Of a DNA stretch of 64,000 bases, positions 61,457-64,000 are shown piece after piece. Under the pieces are notes generated by a model. It did no database searches, had not been told where the DNA came from, and saw nothing but the letters and a program-made list of their open reading frames with translations. A program made the position numbers and the translations under genes. The stretch is from Oscillospiraceae bacterium (GTDB taxonomy: Bacteria; Bacillota; Clostridia; Oscillospirales; Ruminococcaceae), in NCBI GenBank assembly GCA_015067145.1, contig SVNA01000010.1, forward strand, positions 1-64,000, given 5' to 3'. The first letter of the stretch is position 1; each line of letters begins with the position of its first letter.

Positions 61457-61671
61457 ATCCCACCACAAGAACGGAAACAGCGGCAACCTTTATGCTGCGG
61501 TGTGCCGAGCTGGGTTTACACACAGACGACCTTGAGGATATGACAATGGGTATGATATACGATATGCTTATCGAGCAGGCCAACGACCGGGAAAAATATC
61601 CTATCAAGGGCAGAACAGGCACACTTAAAAATTTCCTGAAAGGTGGTGGAGATTATGGCGGACAGAATTAA
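61055..61671 (+). CDS. Tail assembly chaperone, frameshifted long form (gpGT-like)
   Basis: A -1 slip at 61,447-61,453 reads on through VNPTTRTETAATFMLRCAEL, then LHTDDLEDMTMGMIYDMLIEQANDREKYP to TAA at 61,669-61,671. This gives a protein of about 205 residues. It matches the gpG/gpGT arrangement of lambda and many siphoviruses. The extension alone has no start signal. It overlaps the tape measure start by 17 bases. Confidence 0.88.
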
Positions 61672-63490
61672 GGGCATCACTGTCGAAATCGGCGGTGATA
61701 CCAAAGGGCTCAGCAAGGCTTTGGGCGGGGTCAACAGGGATATCCGTGACACACAAAGCCAGTTGCGTGACGTGGAAAGGCTTTTGCGATTTGACCCTAC
61801 AAATACCGAACTGCTGGCACAGAGGCAGAGATTGCTTTCCTCTGCAGTGGAAGATACCCGTACAAAACTTGAAACATTAAGAGCAGCAGAAGAACAGGTG
61901 CAGCAGCAGCTTCGGGCAGGAGATATAGGGCAGGAACAGTACGAGGCTCTGCGCAGAGAAATTATAGCGACGGAACAACAGCTGAGAAACCTTGAAGAAC
62001 AGGCTGAAAGCAGTAACGAAGCCGTAGCAGGCATAAGCGAAATAACAGGCAGAATTGCGGATACTGCAGGGAAAATCTCCAAATCCACAGCACCTCTTAC
62101 AGCGGGCATCGTTGGTCTTGGCACTCTGGCTTTTAAAGAGGCAAGTGAAATACAGGACGCTATGGGTGCAACCGAGCAGGTGTTTGGCAGCCAGGCACAA
62201 AAGATGCAGCAGTGGGCTGACAATCTTGAAACCTATTATGGCATAGCTGAAGGTGAGGCCCTGACCTATGCAAACACAATGGGTTCAATGCTTAAAAACA
62301 TCGGCAATCTTACCGAAGAACAGGCGGCCCAGCAGGCACAGACACTTATCAAGCTGGCGGGTGACCTTACCGCTATGTTCGGCGGCAGCACAGCGGATGC
62401 GGTTTATGCTCTCACGGGGGCCCTCAAAGGCAACAACACCATGCTGGATAACTACGGTATGGCGGTAAACGAAAGCCTTATAAAAACCAAAGCCCTTGAA
62501 AAAGGCCTTATTAGAGAAGGCGAAGAAATGACCCTTGCGGCCAAGCAGGCGGCAACACTGGAACTGATTATGGAACAGGCCGCCGATGCTATGGGACAGG
62601 CAGAACGCGAAGCAGACGGCGCATCGGGTTCCATGCGAGCCACAGCAACAGAAATCAAAAATCTTTCCACCGAAATAGGCGAAAACCTTATACCGCTTAT
62701 CACTCCGCTGATTCAGAAGGTCAGCGAGGCGATAGGCTGGTTTGGCGCTTTGGACGAAAGTCAGCAGATGCTGCTTGTAACAATACTTGCTGTTGTGGCG
62801 GCAATTTCACCGATTGCAGGTATCATTTCTGCAATTGCAACCATCGTCCCTGTCGCTACATCGGCATTTACGGCACTTAATGCAGTTATGACAGCAAATC
62901 CGGCAGGTATAATTTGCCTTGCCATTATATCCCTGATAGGTGTTATTCAGCAGCTGTGGACGCATTCAGAAAAGTTCCGTAATTTTTGGATAGAAGTCTG
63001 GGACAATATCATAGCAACTTTTCAGGCAACTGTTGACTGGGTGGGTAATGGTGTTGACAAAATAGCCGGATTCTTCAGTAATCTGTGGAAGGGCATTATA
63101 AATGGTGCTAAAAGTTGTCTCAACAGTCTTATAGAAGGCATAAATAAAATGATAAATGCGGCCCTTGGACCGCTCAATGCTCTTATCGAAGCAGCTAACC
63201 TTATTCCCGGTGTACACATTAAAAAACTGAAATTTGAAATACCAAAAATTCCTATGCTGGCAGAAGGCGGCACAGTTCTCAAAGGCAGTGCCATCGTTGG
63301 TGAGGCAGGCCCTGAACTGCTTACAGTTTCGCCACACGGTACGGTGGTAACACCGCTTACATCGGGCGGCAGTACAAAGGCTGCAGGCGGCATCGGCACA
63401 GTGCAGTTTATCATTCAGGGGTATACAGCAAATGAAAGCCAGCACATTGCTGACATAGTAAACCGAGAGTTAGGCAGGATATACGGATGA
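61655..63490 (+). CDS. Tape measure protein
   Basis: 611 residues. The N-terminus GITVEIGGDTKGLSKALGGVNRDIRDTQSQLRDVERLLRFDPTN is typical of phage tail tape measures. Then comes coiled coil to about 125 and a TP901-type core (GATEQVFGSQAQKMQQWADN, TAMFGGSTADAVYALTGALKG). Hydrophobic helices follow (LLVTILAVVAAISPIAGIISAIATIV, about 370-420). It is short, predicting a tail of roughly 90 nm by the usual 1.5 angstrom per residue rule. The start at 61,655 follows GGTGGTGGA. Confidence 0.93.
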   Translation: MADRIKGITVEIGGDTKGLSKALGGVNRDIRDTQSQLRDVERLLRFDPTNTELLAQRQRLLSSAVEDTRTKLETLRAAEEQVQQQLRAGDIGQEQYEALRREIIATEQQLRNLEEQAESSNEAVAGISEITGRIADTAGKISKSTAPLTAGIVGLGTLAFKEASEIQDAMGATEQVFGSQAQKMQQWADNLETYYGIAEGEALTYANTMGSMLKNIGNLTEEQAAQQAQTLIKLAGDLTAMFGGSTADAVYALTGALKGNNTMLDNYGMAVNESLIKTKALEKGLIREGEEMTLAAKQAATLELIMEQAADAMGQAEREADGASGSMRATATEIKNLSTEIGENLIPLITPLIQKVSEAIGWFGALDESQQMLLVTILAVVAAISPIAGIISAIATIVPVATSAFTALNAVMTANPAGIICLAIISLIGVIQQLWTHSEKFRNFWIEVWDNIIATFQATVDWVGNGVDKIAGFFSNLWKGIINGAKSCLNSLIEGINKMINAALGPLNALIEAANLIPGVHIKKLKFEIPKIPMLAEGGTVLKGSAIVGEAGPELLTVSPHGTVVTPLTSGGSTKAAGGIGTVQFIIQGYTANESQHIADIVNRELGRIYG

Positions 63491-64000
63491 GAAAATTTAA
63501 ACTTATAAATGCAAACGGTCAGGAATTTGACCTTATGCGCAAGGATGCATTTTTCTATAACATATCAGGTCTTGGTTTTGGTATAGAGGCAGATTATACC
63601 CGCATCGGCAGCAAGTATTTTGCTTCTGATGAAAGGGAAAAACAGCCTATGCCGGGAGGAACAATAAGCTTTGCAGGTTATCGTCAGCACGACGAGTTTC
63701 GTGCTTTCTGCCGTGTTGGAGGCCTTGTCCTTGCTTTTAAACAGCTGGATACATGGTACTATCTTGATGTTAACATCGATATAACCCATTCCGACATAAG
63801 TAAAGACACACATCGGTTGGAATGTGAAATCCGTTTTATTGCCACATCCCACTGGTACGAAAAGGTGACTGCCTCCAAAGCACAGGAGGATACATCGATA
63901 GGCAAGGTTTATCCTTATACCTACCCTTACACCTACAGTAACGGCCGTCCCGGTATTATCGACGTTGAGGGTGGCAATCTGCCCTCCAGCTGCAAAATTC
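63487..64000 (+). CDS. Distal tail protein, N-terminal part
   Basis: 171 residues are visible, cut by the window edge. RKFKLINANGQEFDLMRKDAFFYNISGLGFGIEADY is the start of the siphovirus distal tail (Dit) family, and GGTISFAGYRQHDEFRAFC and the ECEIRFIATSHWYE segment match the first ring domain. The start overlaps the tape measure stop (ATGA). It hubs the tail tip. Confidence 0.88.
   Translation, partial: MRKFKLINANGQEFDLMRKDAFFYNISGLGFGIEADYTRIGSKYFASDEREKQPMPGGTISFAGYRQHDEFRAFCRVGGLVLAFKQLDTWYYLDVNIDITHSDISKDTHRLECEIRFIATSHWYEKVTASKAQEDTSIGKVYPYTYPYTYSNGRPGIIDVEGGNLPSSCKI

Larger units (their letters stand above)
40140..64000. mobile_element. Siphovirus-type prophage integrated at ssrA, right end outside window
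   Basis: The element begins at the 3' end of ssrA. The left attachment core most likely lies within the last 30 bases of the tmRNA (about 40,140-40,169), because the tyrosine integrase gene lies directly inward. The order is integrase, exonuclease, CI, Cro, small early genes, HUH Rep, PcfK/PcfJ, late-regulator-like gene, HNH, terminase, portal, protease, capsid, connectors, tail tube, tail chaperone, tape measure, distal tail. No lysis gene and no second copy of the ssrA end is seen before base 64,000. Confidence 0.9.

Overview
The window is about 64 kb of a Gram-positive anaerobe's chromosome, most likely a gut-type Clostridia (Bacillota). The evidence is lipoprotein-style substrate-binding proteins, oxygen-sensitive glycyl-radical and aldehyde:ferredoxin oxidoreductase enzymes, strong AGGAGG-type ribosome binding sites, a one-piece tmRNA and a Firmicutes-type siphovirus prophage. 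I cannot name the genus from sequence alone.

Positions 1-21,700 hold the end of pnp, a membrane-anchored protein and an M42 peptidase, followed by a metabolic island. At its left edge is hypE-hypD, a trans-4-hydroxyproline dehydratase and its activase, on the minus strand. Divergent from it, behind a Moco/tungsten-cofactor type riboswitch, runs tupABC (tungstate import), two moeA genes (one fused to a periplasmic-binding-like domain) and a MOSC protein. Next come a polyferredoxin, a tungsten-type aldehyde ferredoxin oxidoreductase and a MoaD-like carrier, then moeB-moaC-moaA-mogA, a TetR regulator and an AGCS sodium:amino-acid symporter. Together these import tungstate, build the pyranopterin cofactor and supply it to the oxidoreductase. 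A TTAGAC-N4-GTCTAA operator-like motif lies just downstream of candidate -10 boxes in front of both hypED and the symporter. I infer that the TetR protein couples amino-acid uptake to hydroxyproline degradation.

Positions 21,800-39,800 are ordinary housekeeping and accessory genes: tRNA-Leu(UAA), a UPF0126/TRIC-like membrane protein, two nucleoside hydrolases and a HAD phosphatase, purC, two paralogous lipoproteins with carbohydrate-binding repeats, a FliB-like protein, a hotdog thioesterase, an XRE regulator fused to a desulfoferrodoxin-like iron domain, an MFS transporter, a uracil/xanthine permease, a surface protein and smpB.

From the 3' end of ssrA (tmRNA, 39,822-40,169) to the right edge runs a siphovirus prophage, integrase first. 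It has a divergent CI/Cro switch with five operator sites, a run of small early genes, an HUH-type replication protein, PcfK/PcfJ-like proteins, a YopX protein, small lipoprotein and membrane peptides, a cargo gene with its own promoter and terminator, a tRNA-Ile with a UAU anticodon, HNH and terminase genes, an HK97-type head module, connectors, a tail tube protein, a tail chaperone with a programmed -1 frameshift, a tape measure and the start of the distal tail protein. The lysis genes and right attachment site lie beyond the window.

The strongest candidates for something new are: (1) the portal protein with a C-terminal polymorphic-toxin (Ntox50-like) domain, followed directly by a small possible immunity gene and a terminator inside the head operon; (2) the XRE-desulfoferrodoxin fusion; (3) the shared hypED/symporter operator; (4) the tungsten riboswitch with two mutually exclusive pairings near the tupA ribosome binding site; and (5) a 227-bp element with 26-bp terminal inverted repeats in the early prophage region.
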